A program made the position numbers and the translations under genes. This document shows positions 18,457-28,173 of a stretch of 64,000 nucleotides of DNA, piece after piece. Each line of letters begins with the position of its first letter. Position 1 is the stretch's first letter. Below the pieces are notes generated by a model. That model was not told where the DNA came from. It did not search any database and saw only the letters and a program-made list of their open reading frames with translations. Location: positions 1-64,000 of the forward strand of contig CAZMOM010000001.1 of the NCBI GenBank assembly GCA_964568075.1. Direction: 5' to 3'. The DNA is from MnTg04 sp964568075. Lineage in GTDB: Bacteria > Pseudomonadota > Gammaproteobacteria > Steroidobacterales > MnTg04.

Positions 18457-19110
18457 CTACGCGTCCAGGGAAATCACCCCTTCGCGGATCGCATAGCGGG
18501 TCAGATCAGCCACATTATTCATGTCGAGTTTCTTCATCATGTTGCTGCGATGGGTTTCTACAGTTTTGACGCTCACATGCAGCAGTTCCCCAATCCGGGA
18601 TGTCTTGTTTCCCTCGGCAAGCAACTGTAAAACTTCACGCTCCCGCCCGGTCAGCTGCGCTGGAAGCGATTTCTCTCCTTCCTTGACCAGTGCGGGAATC
18701 TGGTCGGTGTATTTGTCGGTCAGCGATCGGCTGAGATAAATCTGCCCGCTTCTGACTGCCTTTATCGCCAGCACCAATTCCTCAACGGCGGTTTCTTTCA
18801 GGACATATGCACGCGCACCCGCGTGCAACATACCGGCAATAAAACGCCTGTCATCATGCATCGTCAGCGCGATGACAAGGACATCAGGGTGCAGCCTGCT
18901 CAGTCTGTGAGTCGTTTCAATCCCGTTCAAGCCAGGCATCGCTATATCGATAACCACCAGATCCGGTTTCAGGTGGCGCACCATGCGCTCTACCTCGCTG
19001 CCGCTGCTGGCCGTGCCGACAACCTCGTATCCCTCATGCTGATTCAGCAATACGCGCAGGCCTTCCCGGCAAATCTGGTGATCGTCAGCCAGCAGGATCT
19101 TGATCGTCAT
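18457..19110 (-). CDS. NarL/FixJ-family response regulator
   Basis: The 217-residue protein has a receiver domain (Asp55 in VVIDIAMPG; acidic pair ADD at 8-10) and a C-terminal LuxR-type helix-turn-helix (LTGREREVLQLLAEG...SVKTVETHRSNMMKKL). It begins one base after the stop of the histidine kinase gene, so the two form a cognate pair that is translated together. The ligand sensed is unknown. Confidence 0.93.
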   Translation of the reverse strand: MTIKILLADDHQICREGLRVLLNQHEGYEVVGTASSGSEVERMVRHLKPDLVVIDIAMPGLNGIETTHRLSRLHPDVLVIALTMHDDRRFIAGMLHAGARAYVLKETAVEELVLAIKAVRSGQIYLSRSLTDKYTDQIPALVKEGEKSLPAQLTGREREVLQLLAEGNKTSRIGELLHVSVKTVETHRSNMMKKLDMNNVADLTRYAIREGVISLDA

Positions 19111-19111
19111 T

Positions 19112-20416
19112 TCAGGCCACCCTCGAACGTAATGGAACGCCTATCCCCACACAGGACCCTTTGCCCGGCTCACTGTCAATAGTCATCTTTCCGCCCAGCG
19201 GTTTTAGTCGTTCACGTACGTTGAATAAACCGAAACCGTCGCCGACGACGCTGCGCTCAAAGCCGCAGCCATCATCTGTTACCGTCACCACCAACGAATC
19301 ACCGGTTTCCGAAATATTGATTACCGCCGACTTCGCTTTCGAGTGTTTGATGACATTTATCAAAAGCTCTCTAAGCAACTGATACATCGTTACACGGAGA
19401 TCCTGATCCAGCAATATTTCGTCTTCCGAGTGCTCGACTGTGCATTCGATGTTGTGTTTCTTGCTGAGTTTTTCACCCAGCCACTCGGCGGCCGCGACAA
19501 ACCCCAATTCATATAGCACCGGCGGGCTTAGATCAAAAATCAGCGTCCGCGTCTGGCGAATCGACTTATCGATCAACTCACAAATGTCTCTCAACGCCTC
19601 GAAGCTCTTGTCTTCATTGGTGTCCTGTAAAAGCACCCCCAGCTTAAGGCGAGCGACGCTTAATTGTTGCGCGACGGTATCGTGCAGGGCGATTGCAAAT
19701 TCCCGCCTGACCTCCTCTTCGGCAAGGGCCAGCCGTGACGCCACCGAGCGAAGCTGACTTTCGTAGGCACGCAGATTTTTGTCCGCGTCCCGACGCCTGG
19801 TTATGTCCCACAACGCCGATACGCGAATGTGTTTGCCTTCCATATTCAGGTTCCGGGCGCGAACTTCGACCACTATTTTTTCACCGTTCTTGCGGACAGC
19901 GGTAACAACATACGGATCGGGTATATCTTCTGACAAATGGCTGACGACTTCGCGACTGCTTTGCTCATCAACCAAACCGACAATGTCGCGCCCGAGCAGC
20001 TCCTCGCGACTGTACCCAAGCCGGCGACACGCCTGCTCATTGACCGCAACGATCTTACTGGATTCCGAAACGATAATGCCTTCGAAACTGGCATCGCTCA
20101 TGATGCTCAACCAGTGCTGACTTTCCTGCAAACTCTGCTTTGCCTCCCGGAAGCGGCCAACGAAAGCGCTGGCAGCCATGCCTAGCAGCAGGATTGTGGT
20201 TATCGTGATAACCCGGTGCATCAGATCTTCGTCGCCGGGACTGGTCAGCCCATCCAAAAAACTCCGATAGTGCCCGTCAGATAATCCGACCCAGGCTTCG
20301 AGACACCAGTACAGAATCGCGATAATGATCACGCCCCGGAAAAAAGTGCCAAACATGTGTCTGATCAACGGTGTTTGCGCAGCCGAAGGAATCGGCAAAT
20401 GAGGAAATTTGTTCAT
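19112..20416 (-). CDS. Membrane histidine kinase with PAS domain (NarX/DegS-like HisKA_3)
   Basis: The start chosen is the ATG at 20416 (MNKFPHLPIP); a longer frame to 20539 gives an unlikely leader. The 434-residue protein has two membrane helices (about 22-42 and 66-86) around a short periplasmic loop. A PAS domain follows (about 100-208), then HisKA_3 with His245 in AIALHDTVAQQLSVARLKLG. The HATPase has DDGCGFERS and GFGLFNVRERL. This architecture pairs with NarL-type regulators, and such a gene follows directly. Confidence 0.92.
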   Translation of the reverse strand: MNKFPHLPIPSAAQTPLIRHMFGTFFRGVIIIAILYWCLEAWVGLSDGHYRSFLDGLTSPGDEDLMHRVITITTILLLGMAASAFVGRFREAKQSLQESQHWLSIMSDASFEGIIVSESSKIVAVNEQACRRLGYSREELLGRDIVGLVDEQSSREVVSHLSEDIPDPYVVTAVRKNGEKIVVEVRARNLNMEGKHIRVSALWDITRRRDADKNLRAYESQLRSVASRLALAEEEVRREFAIALHDTVAQQLSVARLKLGVLLQDTNEDKSFEALRDICELIDKSIRQTRTLIFDLSPPVLYELGFVAAAEWLGEKLSKKHNIECTVEHSEDEILLDQDLRVTMYQLLRELLINVIKHSKAKSAVINISETGDSLVVTVTDDGCGFERSVVGDGFGLFNVRERLKPLGGKMTIDSEPGKGSCVGIGVPLRSRVA

Positions 20417-20505
20417 AACAGGCCCGAAATTGCGATGTGGCCGACAGCCGGCAAATAATCGTATGACGCTGATCGGGATTATAGCCTCAGGCAGGCAATT
20501 TTTTT

Positions 20506-23217
20506 CTACCCGGCGATGCTCGACTGGTTGTCGCGCCACTGATCGAGCAGGTGGCGGAGTTTACGGGCAAGCTCATCGTGCCCGTATGGCTTGCAAATTA
20601 CCCGATCCGGGCTGGCTTCCATGCCCTTGTACATGATCGTGCTCTCAGCAAATCCGGTGGCAAACAAAACCGGCAGGTCGGGTCTGATTTTCGCAGTCCG
20701 CTGCGCCAGCACCGGACCACGCATACCACCTGGCATCATGACATCGGTAAACAGGAGGTCAATTTCCGGGTGAGAATTGAGAATTCGCAGCGCAGACGGC
20801 CCATCGCCCGCTTCAAGCGTCCGGTAGCCCAATTCCTCCAACAGTGCGATCGTCGTTTGGCGCACGTCGTTGTCGTCTTCGACGACCAGGATGCATTCGT
20901 CGCCTGCGGGCATCTCGAGTTCGATGATCTGGCTTTCGCCGCTGCTGGCTATGTCACTCGCCCTGGGGAACAACAGCCTGATCCTGGTGCCGCTGCCTAC
21001 GATGCTGCGGATTCCGGCATACCCGCCTGATTTTTCGACAAATCCATAGACCATACTGAGCCCGAGACCGCTTCCTTTACCGACATCCTTGGTCGTGAAA
21101 AACGGTTCAAAGGCCTGATCAACAATATCTGGTGACATGCCACAACCGGTATCGCTGACGGTTAATAAAACATACTCGCCTGCCGGGGCATCGGGAAACT
21201 CCCCGCAACTTTTATCGCTGATATTCAGATTGCTGGTTTCAATTGCAAGCTGTCCGCCGTCCAGCATGGCGTCGCGCGCGTTTATTGCAAGATTCAGCAA
21301 CGCGTTTTCCAGTAGTCCCGGATCGATGGTGGCCAGATGCAAATTACTTTCAAAGCGAGTGGTTATTTCGATATTGCTTCCCAGGGTCCTCCGCAGCAGT
21401 TCGTCCATACCTGCCACCAGCTCATTCAAATCCAGCAGCCGTGGCTCCAGTACCTGACGGCGAGACAGTGAAAGCAGGCGCTTCGTCAGATCGGCGCCAC
21501 GAAGCGCCGCCTTCAGCGCTGACTCTGCCAGCGCTTTGAGTTGCCGCTGTTCCTGAAGCGGCCGTAAGAGCAACTGGAGGTTGCCGACAATTATGCTGAG
21601 CAAGTTATTGAAATCATGAGCGACGCCACCGGTCAGCTGTCCAACAGCTTCCATTTTCTGCGCCTGGCGCAATTCGGCTTCGAGTCTCCGGTGCTGGGTC
21701 ATGTCCTTCACTACCGAGAAAAATCCGATGACCTTGCCCTGCTCATCTTTATGCGGGACATACGTCACCTCAAGCTCGAACTCCTGCATATCTCTTTCAG
21801 CGCCCGCCGAATAGGTTACGACCTCACCCGTCAGGACCTTGTCTATGCGCGGCTGAATAATCGCGTATGCCTCAGGCGTCGTAATGTTCCTGATGCGCTT
21901 GCCGATCAGCTCATGCTTTCTCACTCGGAACCAGTCGAGATAATTTTGATTGGCAAAAGTAATCGTTTCGTCTCTTTCCACGTAGGCGAGACTGATCGGC
22001 ACCGAGTTCAGAATGAGCTGAAAGAATGACTGACTGCTGCGCAGCGCTTCCTCTGCTTTTTTGCGTTCGCCAATATCGGCCACCGAACCAGCCATGCGGG
22101 TCGCCCGCCCGCTGGCATCGCGCACCGACAGACCCTTGGCCTGCAACCATTTATACCCGCCATGCCCATCCGCCAATCTGAACTCGACATTGAGAGCCTT
22201 GTCGTTTTTCAGGTGTGTGACCAGGGCTTCTTTAAAAGAAGCGAGATCGTCCGCGTGAATCATACCGGTGAATTTCTGAAAACTTTCGGTATCGAATTGC
22301 AAGTCGACACCGAGGATATCCACCAGCCTCGGAGACGTGTATACCTGGCCTGAGACCAAATCCCAGTCGTACAGCCCGTCAGCCGATCCTTTGACTGCAA
22401 GTTCAAACCGCCGTTCGCTATTGCGTAGTTCGGTCTCAGCCCGAACGCGCTCGGTAACGTCTATCAACGTGCCATGGTAATGAGACGGGTTGCCGTCCTT
22501 GTCCAGTGCGAGGCTCGAGTTTTCAAGCACCGTAATCTCGCGGCCATCCTTGCGCTTTAATCTCAGCTCTGCGTTAACCATTCCGCCCGAAGCATGTACC
22601 TGCTCGATCCATTTCTGGCGTTCTTCGAAACGAACGTAAATCTGGCTGGGAATATCAATTTTCATTAATTCTTCTTCGCTGTCGTATCCCAGCAACTCGA
22701 CCATGCGCGGGTTTGCCGAAATAAACTGCCCGTCCAGCGTCGAACTAAAAACGCCGGCGACGACATTCTCGTACAGAGTACGGAATTTTTTTTCCGATGC
22801 TTGCAACGCGACTTCGGTCCGCGCTCGTTCAATCGCGTTGCGCAATGTTCTGATCAGCAGCTCGCAATCGAACTTACCCTTGACCAGGTAATCCTGGGCT
22901 CCGCAACGAACCGCCTGCAGTCCAAGCTCACGGAGGTCGTGCCCGGAAAAAACCACTACCGGTGAATCCCCGGCCAGGGGCAATATCCTGTCCAGCGCTT
23001 CAAGACCGTCACACCCAGGCTGGGCCAGACCCAGCATGATAACGTCGAATCCCCTTTTTTCATCGCCGAGCAGCGGCTTTGACTCCTCGAGTGACGTGAC
23101 ATCGGTCAGGTCAAATGAAACGCTCGCGGCTTTTTTCAGCTGCTCGCAAACAAATCTCCGATCCTCGGCATCGTTTTCGATCAAAAGCGCGCGAATCACG
23201 GTTTCGTTGGCGGTCAT
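20506..23217 (-). CDS. Hybrid histidine kinase: pseudo-receiver, three PAS, kinase, receiver
   Basis: The 903-residue soluble protein begins with a receiver-like domain (8-125). Three PAS domains follow (about 141-262, 267-388, 393-510), then HisKA with His534 (GVAHDFNNLL), the HATPase (NLAINARDA at 642-650, DTGCGM, GSGLGLSMVYGF) and a C-terminal receiver with Asp825 (FTDVMMPG). In the first receiver the phospho-acceptor position is Gly63 (VIMLGLAQPG), although the acidic pocket and Lys113 remain, so it should be a non-phosphorylated protein-interaction domain. It has no membrane helix and senses a cytoplasmic signal. It is read in the same direction as the two-component pair downstream. Confidence 0.92.
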   Translation of the reverse strand: MTANETVIRALLIENDAEDRRFVCEQLKKAASVSFDLTDVTSLEESKPLLGDEKRGFDVIMLGLAQPGCDGLEALDRILPLAGDSPVVVFSGHDLRELGLQAVRCGAQDYLVKGKFDCELLIRTLRNAIERARTEVALQASEKKFRTLYENVVAGVFSSTLDGQFISANPRMVELLGYDSEEELMKIDIPSQIYVRFEERQKWIEQVHASGGMVNAELRLKRKDGREITVLENSSLALDKDGNPSHYHGTLIDVTERVRAETELRNSERRFELAVKGSADGLYDWDLVSGQVYTSPRLVDILGVDLQFDTESFQKFTGMIHADDLASFKEALVTHLKNDKALNVEFRLADGHGGYKWLQAKGLSVRDASGRATRMAGSVADIGERKKAEEALRSSQSFFQLILNSVPISLAYVERDETITFANQNYLDWFRVRKHELIGKRIRNITTPEAYAIIQPRIDKVLTGEVVTYSAGAERDMQEFELEVTYVPHKDEQGKVIGFFSVVKDMTQHRRLEAELRQAQKMEAVGQLTGGVAHDFNNLLSIIVGNLQLLLRPLQEQRQLKALAESALKAALRGADLTKRLLSLSRRQVLEPRLLDLNELVAGMDELLRRTLGSNIEITTRFESNLHLATIDPGLLENALLNLAINARDAMLDGGQLAIETSNLNISDKSCGEFPDAPAGEYVLLTVSDTGCGMSPDIVDQAFEPFFTTKDVGKGSGLGLSMVYGFVEKSGGYAGIRSIVGSGTRIRLLFPRASDIASSGESQIIELEMPAGDECILVVEDDNDVRQTTIALLEELGYRTLEAGDGPSALRILNSHPEIDLLFTDVMMPGGMRGPVLAQRTAKIRPDLPVLFATGFAESTIMYKGMEASPDRVICKPYGHDELARKLRHLLDQWRDNQSSIAG

Positions 23218-23447
23218 GGTTGCCTATCCCCTGTTTTTCGGGCAAGTTGGCTCTCGAGCTGAATCTAGCATGGCGATTTGCCCCTAGAGCGGCGCTGGTT
23301 CACAAAAATGCGGAGCGAGTGAGTTCCGGACATTCTCATCGCCGTTTGCTCTGCATTCCTTTACGATGCGGGCTTGGGCCGCCAGCCTTTCTTTTGTAGA
23401 GCGCGGCGGCGGACCAGTTCGCATATCGACTCATACCGGCGACGGGA

Positions 23448-24089
23448 ATGAACAGGAAAGCACATTGGGAATCGGTCTACGCCGGCAAGGCGCCCGACGA
23501 AGTAAGCTGGTACCAGGAAACGCCCCGTTTATCGCTGCGGCTGATTGGCGCTTCCGGCGTGTCCAGGAAAGACGCCATCATCGATGTCGGGGGCGGCGAC
23601 TCGGTTCTAGTCGATTGTCTGCTCGAGAGAGGATTCAGCGACGTATCGGTACTCGATATTTCCGGCACAGCCCTCGCGAAGTCCATAGATCGGCTGGGCG
23701 AGAAAGCCAACTGCGTAGAGTGGATTGAAGCCGATATCACCGCGTTCACGTCGCAGCGAAAATATGACCTCTGGCATGATCGTGCCGCTTTTCACTTTCT
23801 AACGGATTCCGAAGACCGCAAGAAATACGTCGCGGCCCTGAAAAACAGCCTGGCTGCCGACGGCAAGCTGATTATCGGCGGATTCGCGATGGATGGCCCG
23901 ACGCGCTGCAGTGGTCTGGATGTCGTTCGCTACGATGAGCAGGATATCGGCAAGGAACTGGGGTCTGAATTTCAGCTATATGATCAAGCGTCACAAACAC
24001 ATACAACGCCGGGGGGCGCAAAGCAGAATTTCGCATTTTTTTGTTTTCGTCGTCAGGCACTCGGCAAAAACAGTTCCGCAGGAAATTGA
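23448..24089 (+). CDS. Class I SAM-dependent methyltransferase
   Basis: The 213-residue protein begins RKAHWESVYAGKAPDEVSWYQ, typical of a widespread small-molecule methyltransferase family. The SAM site is visible as AIIDVGGGDSVLVDCL (about 43-58), then SVLDISGTAL, and IEADIT. The C-terminal part has GFAMDGPTRCSGLDVVRYD, which holds the active-site region. It is a lone gene between the divergent kinase block and nfeD. The substrate cannot be told from sequence. Confidence 0.82.
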   Translation: MNRKAHWESVYAGKAPDEVSWYQETPRLSLRLIGASGVSRKDAIIDVGGGDSVLVDCLLERGFSDVSVLDISGTALAKSIDRLGEKANCVEWIEADITAFTSQRKYDLWHDRAAFHFLTDSEDRKKYVAALKNSLAADGKLIIGGFAMDGPTRCSGLDVVRYDEQDIGKELGSEFQLYDQASQTHTTPGGAKQNFAFFCFRRQALGKNSSAGN

Positions 24090-24176
24090 TTTCCTTAGTT
24101 CGCAGCTTTTCCTGCTGGCACCGACAAAGCCGGCCACTGTATAGTGATGCACTGAAATTCCGGCGGGAGAAGTCTG

Positions 24177-24608
24177 ATGTTGTGGTGGGGATGGATCGTT
24201 TTGGGCACGATCATACTGGGCGCCGAGATGTTCGTGATCGACGCTCAGTTTTACCTGGTGTTTATCGGGCTGTCGGCCCTGATCGTCGGAATTCTCGATT
24301 TGCTGGGGCTGGCTATGCCGGAGTGGACGCAGTGGTTGTTATTCGCAGCTCTTTCGCTGATATCCATGTTTACCTTTCGCAGGAGTCTGTACCTGAAAAT
24401 GAGGGGCACAGCGCCTGGTTTCAGAGGGAGTCTCGAGGGTGACTCGGTCAAAGTCACTGACGATCTGGCGGCCGGCGCAGAGGGACGAGCCAGCCACCGC
24501 GGAACAGATTGGACCATCAGAAACGTCGGCGAAAACACCATACCAGCAGGCGGGCGAGCGCGGGTCGTAAAGACGGAAGGCCTGATCCTGCACGTCACTC
24601 AGGACTAG
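24177..24608 (+). CDS. NfeD-family membrane protein
   Basis: The 143-residue protein has three to four short membrane helices in its first 80 residues (LWWGWIVLGTIILGAEMFVI; FYLVFIGLSALIVGILDLLG; WLLFAALSLISMFTF). A soluble OB-fold follows at about residues 90-143, ending in IPAGGRARVVKTEGLILHV. The start ATG follows GGGAGAAG. NfeD proteins act with SPFH/stomatin proteins, and the SPFH gene lies 40 bases downstream. Confidence 0.9.
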   Translation: MLWWGWIVLGTIILGAEMFVIDAQFYLVFIGLSALIVGILDLLGLAMPEWTQWLLFAALSLISMFTFRRSLYLKMRGTAPGFRGSLEGDSVKVTDDLAAGAEGRASHRGTDWTIRNVGENTIPAGGRARVVKTEGLILHVTQD

Positions 24609-24648
24609 CCGCAGATACCAACCCGGATTTGTTAAGGAGACAGAAACA

Positions 24649-25575
24649 ATGGATACCCTGATAGTCGCAATTGTCACTGTTATCGTCGCCGTCATCATTA
24701 TTGCGAAAACGGCTGTGGTCGTACCGCAGCAAAGCGCATACGTGGTCGAGAAGCTCGGAAAATTCAGCCGCACAATGAAAGCCGGCTTTCATATACTGGT
24801 TCCGTTTTTTGATCGGGTGGCCTATCGGCATTCGCTGAAAGAGCAGGCGGTCGATATCCCGGAACAGATCTGCATTACCAGGGACAACGTCCAGGTGGGC
24901 GTTGACGGGGTCCTGTACATGCAGGTGCTCGACGCCAGCAGAGCGTCGTATGGTATCTCCGATTATGTCTGGGCCATTGTCCAGCTCGCGCAAACCACCC
25001 TGCGTAGCGAAATCGGCAAGATCGACTTGGACCGGACATTCGAGGAGCGCTCGATGATCAATCAGAACGTCGTCTCTGAACTCGACAAGGCATCCGACCC
25101 GTGGGGCGTCAAAGTCCTGCGCTATGAGATCAAGAATATCAACCCGCCACATGATGTACTCACTGCGATGGAAAAACAGATGCGAGCGGAGCGTGAAAAG
25201 CGTGCCGTCGTGCTGACCTCGGAGGGCGAGCGCGACGCCAAGATCAACGAGGCAGAAGGCGAGAAGCAGCGTGTCATCAAGGAATCAGAAGCGGCCAAAC
25301 AAAAGCAGATCAACGAGGCCGCGGGTGAAGCACAGGCCATCATGGCCGTCGCGACGGCGACAGCCGAAGGTATGCGGCGCATCGCAGCGGCTGTTACCGA
25401 GAAAGGCGGCGCCGAAGCCATGCAGTTGCGCATCGCAGAGCAGTATGTCGAGCAATTCGGCAACCTGGCCAAGGAAGGCAATACGCTGGTTATCCCGGCA
25501 CAGCTTGCCGACCTGAGCTCGATGATCGCCCTGGCAACCAATATCGCCAAGGGCGACAAGACGGTAGCTGGATAG
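24649..25575 (+). CDS. SPFH/Band 7 (stomatin-like) membrane protein
   Basis: The 308-residue protein has an N-terminal membrane anchor (about 3-22) and the SPFH domain (VVVPQQSAYVVEKLGKFSRTMKAG at its start). A charged coiled coil (EGERDAKINEAEGEKQ) and a C-terminal segment with VIPAQLADLSSMIALA follow. It is most like QmcA/paraslipin. With NfeD it forms the conserved two-gene unit thought to organise membrane microdomains and protease access. An AAGGAG ribosome site precedes the start. Confidence 0.93.
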   Translation: MDTLIVAIVTVIVAVIIIAKTAVVVPQQSAYVVEKLGKFSRTMKAGFHILVPFFDRVAYRHSLKEQAVDIPEQICITRDNVQVGVDGVLYMQVLDASRASYGISDYVWAIVQLAQTTLRSEIGKIDLDRTFEERSMINQNVVSELDKASDPWGVKVLRYEIKNINPPHDVLTAMEKQMRAEREKRAVVLTSEGERDAKINEAEGEKQRVIKESEAAKQKQINEAAGEAQAIMAVATATAEGMRRIAAAVTEKGGAEAMQLRIAEQYVEQFGNLAKEGNTLVIPAQLADLSSMIALATNIAKGDKTVAG

Positions 25576-25735
25576 GAAGACAGACCAGTCGCCATTGCGG
25601 TTGAATAAGTCGACAATTCCGGCGCCGCAGGCTCCTGCAAAACCTTGCGATAATCATGGTCAGGGCTCCGGGATGAGGAAACGAGGACCCATGCCCGATA
25701 GCCTGGGCGTCTGCAGGCGCTCGACAAGGAGCCGT

Positions 25736-26824
25736 ATGCCAGTGTGGAAACCACAATTACTGAAAAACCTGCTGCTGATTTTCCAAATTTTTTTGGTTGC
25801 ACTTTTGGCCTGGCTCTTTTTCTGGCCAGTCCCGATATCCCCACCGGGCTGGCAGCCTGACGCCGATCCGGGGATGAGTGGCGTTTTCGGGCGGAACGAC
25901 CGGCTGTCCGAAGTGATGCGTCTGACGCCCGGTATCGGCGAAGGCCCGGAGGACATTACCTCTGGCCCCAGCGGCCTGCTCTATACCGGACTGCAGGATG
26001 GTCGCATCGTTCGCTTCCTGGCCGACGGCACGGTAATTGATGACTGGGTAAACACCGGGGGACGACCCCTGGGCCTGCAATTTAACGATGAGTATCAGCT
26101 GGTTGTCGCCGACTCAACGCGCGGCTTGTTACGAATTTCCCCGACCGGTGAGATCGAAATACTCACCGATTCGGTGAATGGCAAGCGGATGATTTTTGTC
26201 GATGATCTGGATATCGCAGAAAACGGCGTGATCTGGTTTAGCGATGCCTCGCAGCGGTTCGGGCAGGGCCAATGGAGATTGGACCTGATCGAGGGCAGCT
26301 TTACCGGTCGATTGTTAAGTTACAACCCCGCTACCGGCGAGACCCGGGTTCACATCGATAATCTGGGTTTCGCAAACGGCGTTGCCCTTGGTCCCAACGA
26401 TCAGTATGTGCTGATCAATGAGACATTGAAAGCGAGGGTACATCGGCTCTGGCTCAAGGGCCCGCTGACCGGAACACGCGATATCTTTATCAGCGAGCTG
26501 CCTGGTTATCCGGACAACCTGTCCTTTAACGGCGAAGATTTATTCTGGATCGCCCTGCCATCACCGCGGCAGAAAATTATCGAGGCTATAGCCGGATGGC
26601 CTTTCTTACTGAAAGTCATCGCGCGTCTGCCGGAAAGCATGGGCCCGAATATTCCGCCACTCGGATGGATTATCGGTGTGGATTTGTCCGGCCAGGTCAA
26701 ATACAACCTGCAGGACTGGTCAGGTTCGTATTCGGGCGTCACCAGTGTCAACGAGATAGGCGGACGCCTGTTTCTCGGCAGCATCAAAATGCACACGGTT
26801 GGCGCAATCGATTCGCCTGAGTAA
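25736..26824 (+). CDS. SMP-30/strictosidine synthase-like beta-propeller protein, membrane-anchored
   Basis: The start at 25736 (MPVWKPQLLKNL) follows AAGGAG; an upstream in-frame ATG at 25595 is less likely. The 362-residue protein has one N-terminal membrane anchor (about 9-30) and an exported six-bladed propeller with repeats such as GIGEGPEDITSGPSGLLYTG, FVDDLDIAENGVIWFSDAS and NLGFANGVALGPNDQYVLI. These are typical of the SMP-30/gluconolactonase/APMAP group (lactonase or esterase). The calcium-site Glu/Asn/Asp pattern looks plausible. Substrate unknown. Confidence 0.82.
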   Translation: MPVWKPQLLKNLLLIFQIFLVALLAWLFFWPVPISPPGWQPDADPGMSGVFGRNDRLSEVMRLTPGIGEGPEDITSGPSGLLYTGLQDGRIVRFLADGTVIDDWVNTGGRPLGLQFNDEYQLVVADSTRGLLRISPTGEIEILTDSVNGKRMIFVDDLDIAENGVIWFSDASQRFGQGQWRLDLIEGSFTGRLLSYNPATGETRVHIDNLGFANGVALGPNDQYVLINETLKARVHRLWLKGPLTGTRDIFISELPGYPDNLSFNGEDLFWIALPSPRQKIIEAIAGWPFLLKVIARLPESMGPNIPPLGWIIGVDLSGQVKYNLQDWSGSYSGVTSVNEIGGRLFLGSIKMHTVGAIDSPE

Positions 26825-27202
26825 CCGCAGTGACACCCAGGTCGCGGGCAGGGTCCTGGCTTGCCTTGCGCGGCGGGATGTCGTTTTGCGCACGGTCCGC
26901 GTTACGCCACTGGCCGGATCCACTCTTGTCCTGATCAATCACGGCGATTGGTGAATTGCGGTAGCGCAGATAGCAGGAGCTACCTGAAAATATTTCTGCC
27001 CTGTCTCGTACCGTACTGCGTTTCGACCAACTGGAGTGTCCAGACCGCCCTAAGCGGCGAAAGACAATCATCTGGCTGTGGGAAATCGATCATTTTTGCT
27101 CCGCCTTGCCCGCCGGTCAGGGGTGGCGGACCTGTAATGGCAGCCATGATCTAGTACACTCGTTCACCCGCTATTGATAGTAATGATGAAGAGCCTGGTC
27201 CT
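26825..27202. other. Intergenic region without a recognisable gene
   Basis: No supported coding sequence is seen in 378 bases. Minus-strand frames across it look degenerate and match nothing I know. The last 60 bases are AT-richer (TATTGATAGTAATGATGAAG) and should contain the promoter and leader of the RRM protein gene. Confidence 0.5.
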
Positions 27203-27469
27203 ATGAATATTTATGTTGGCAATTTGCCTTACAGCACTACCGATGATGAATTGAAAGCCCTTTTCGGCGAGTTTGGAAACGTCAGCAGCGTTAACATCAT
27301 CACTGACAAATACTCTGGCCGGTCGAAAGGCTTTGGATTTGTCGAAATGGATGATGACACCGAGGCGGAAGCTGCCATCGAGGCGTTGAATGACAAGGAC
27401 CTGGGTGACCGTAGCATGCGGGTCAACCAGGCGCGGCCAAGGGAAGAGCGTCCGTCGCAGGATCGGTAA
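27203..27469 (+). CDS. Small RRM RNA-binding protein
   Basis: An 88-residue single RNA-recognition-motif protein. RNP2 is IYVGNL (3-8) and RNP1 is RSKGFGFVEM (about 41-50), both with the aromatic residues that stack on RNA bases. A short basic tail (RPREERPSQDR) follows. Bacterial proteins of this type are often cold- or stress-induced RNA chaperones. It is a single gene with its own upstream region. Confidence 0.95.
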   Translation: MNIYVGNLPYSTTDDELKALFGEFGNVSSVNIITDKYSGRSKGFGFVEMDDDTEAEAAIEALNDKDLGDRSMRVNQARPREERPSQDR

Positions 27470-27668
27470 TACCGAATGCCGGTGTTATCAGACGCCGGTT
27501 TCCGATCGGTTCGCCGGGGTAGTGACCCCCTTTTGTCAATGCGTTCTTGACGCGCAGTGACAATCGGCGACTGTATTCGCGATATAGCCCGACGATATAC
27601 TCATTGTCCGACCGGCTTTCACCAGACGCCCGGCTTTGCTCCCGATTCCTGCGACGAGGCGGTGTGAC

Positions 27669-28022
27669 GTGACAGACCAGAAACCAAACGATCGAAAAAT
27701 AGATTACGTCGAATTTCTGACAACTGATATCGAAAAGACCAAGGCGTTTTTTGGCGATGTATTCGGCTGGGCCTATACCGACTATGGACCCGATTACACA
27801 AGCTTTGACGATGGCCGGCTTCTCGGAGGATTTCGTAAGGCCGATGTCGTCGGCCCCGCCAGCCCGCTTGTCGTCCTCTTTGCGGCGGATCTTGAAGCGA
27901 TGATCAGCGAGGTCAAATTACACGGTGGCATCATCACTCGCGATATTTTTGAGTTTCCCGGCGGCAGGCGTTGCCATTTTGTCGAACCCGGCGGAAACGA
28001 GCTGGCGGTCTGGTCAGAATAG
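27669..28022 (+). CDS. VOC (glyoxalase/bleomycin-resistance fold) family protein
   Basis: The proposed start is the GTG at 27669 (MTDQKPNDRKIDYVEF), because residues upstream of it do not fit the family. The 117-residue protein has one VOC module with IDYVEFLTTDIEKTKAFFGDVFGW at its start and GRRCHFVEPGGNELAVWSE at its end; the last Glu is a usual metal ligand. Substrate unknown. Confidence 0.82.
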   Translation: MTDQKPNDRKIDYVEFLTTDIEKTKAFFGDVFGWAYTDYGPDYTSFDDGRLLGGFRKADVVGPASPLVVLFAADLEAMISEVKLHGGIITRDIFEFPGGRRCHFVEPGGNELAVWSE

Positions 28023-28173
28023 TGGTCCCTGGCAGTCTGGCGGGAACCGATCTTGTATATAACATAATCCCAGCCGGGCTATAGTGTGACCCGGGTTCAG
28101 GCAGGGTTAAACCGCCGTTGCTAGCCTGCATATTTCACTCAGGCCGAAAAGATCTGGCGATACCGGTACGAAA

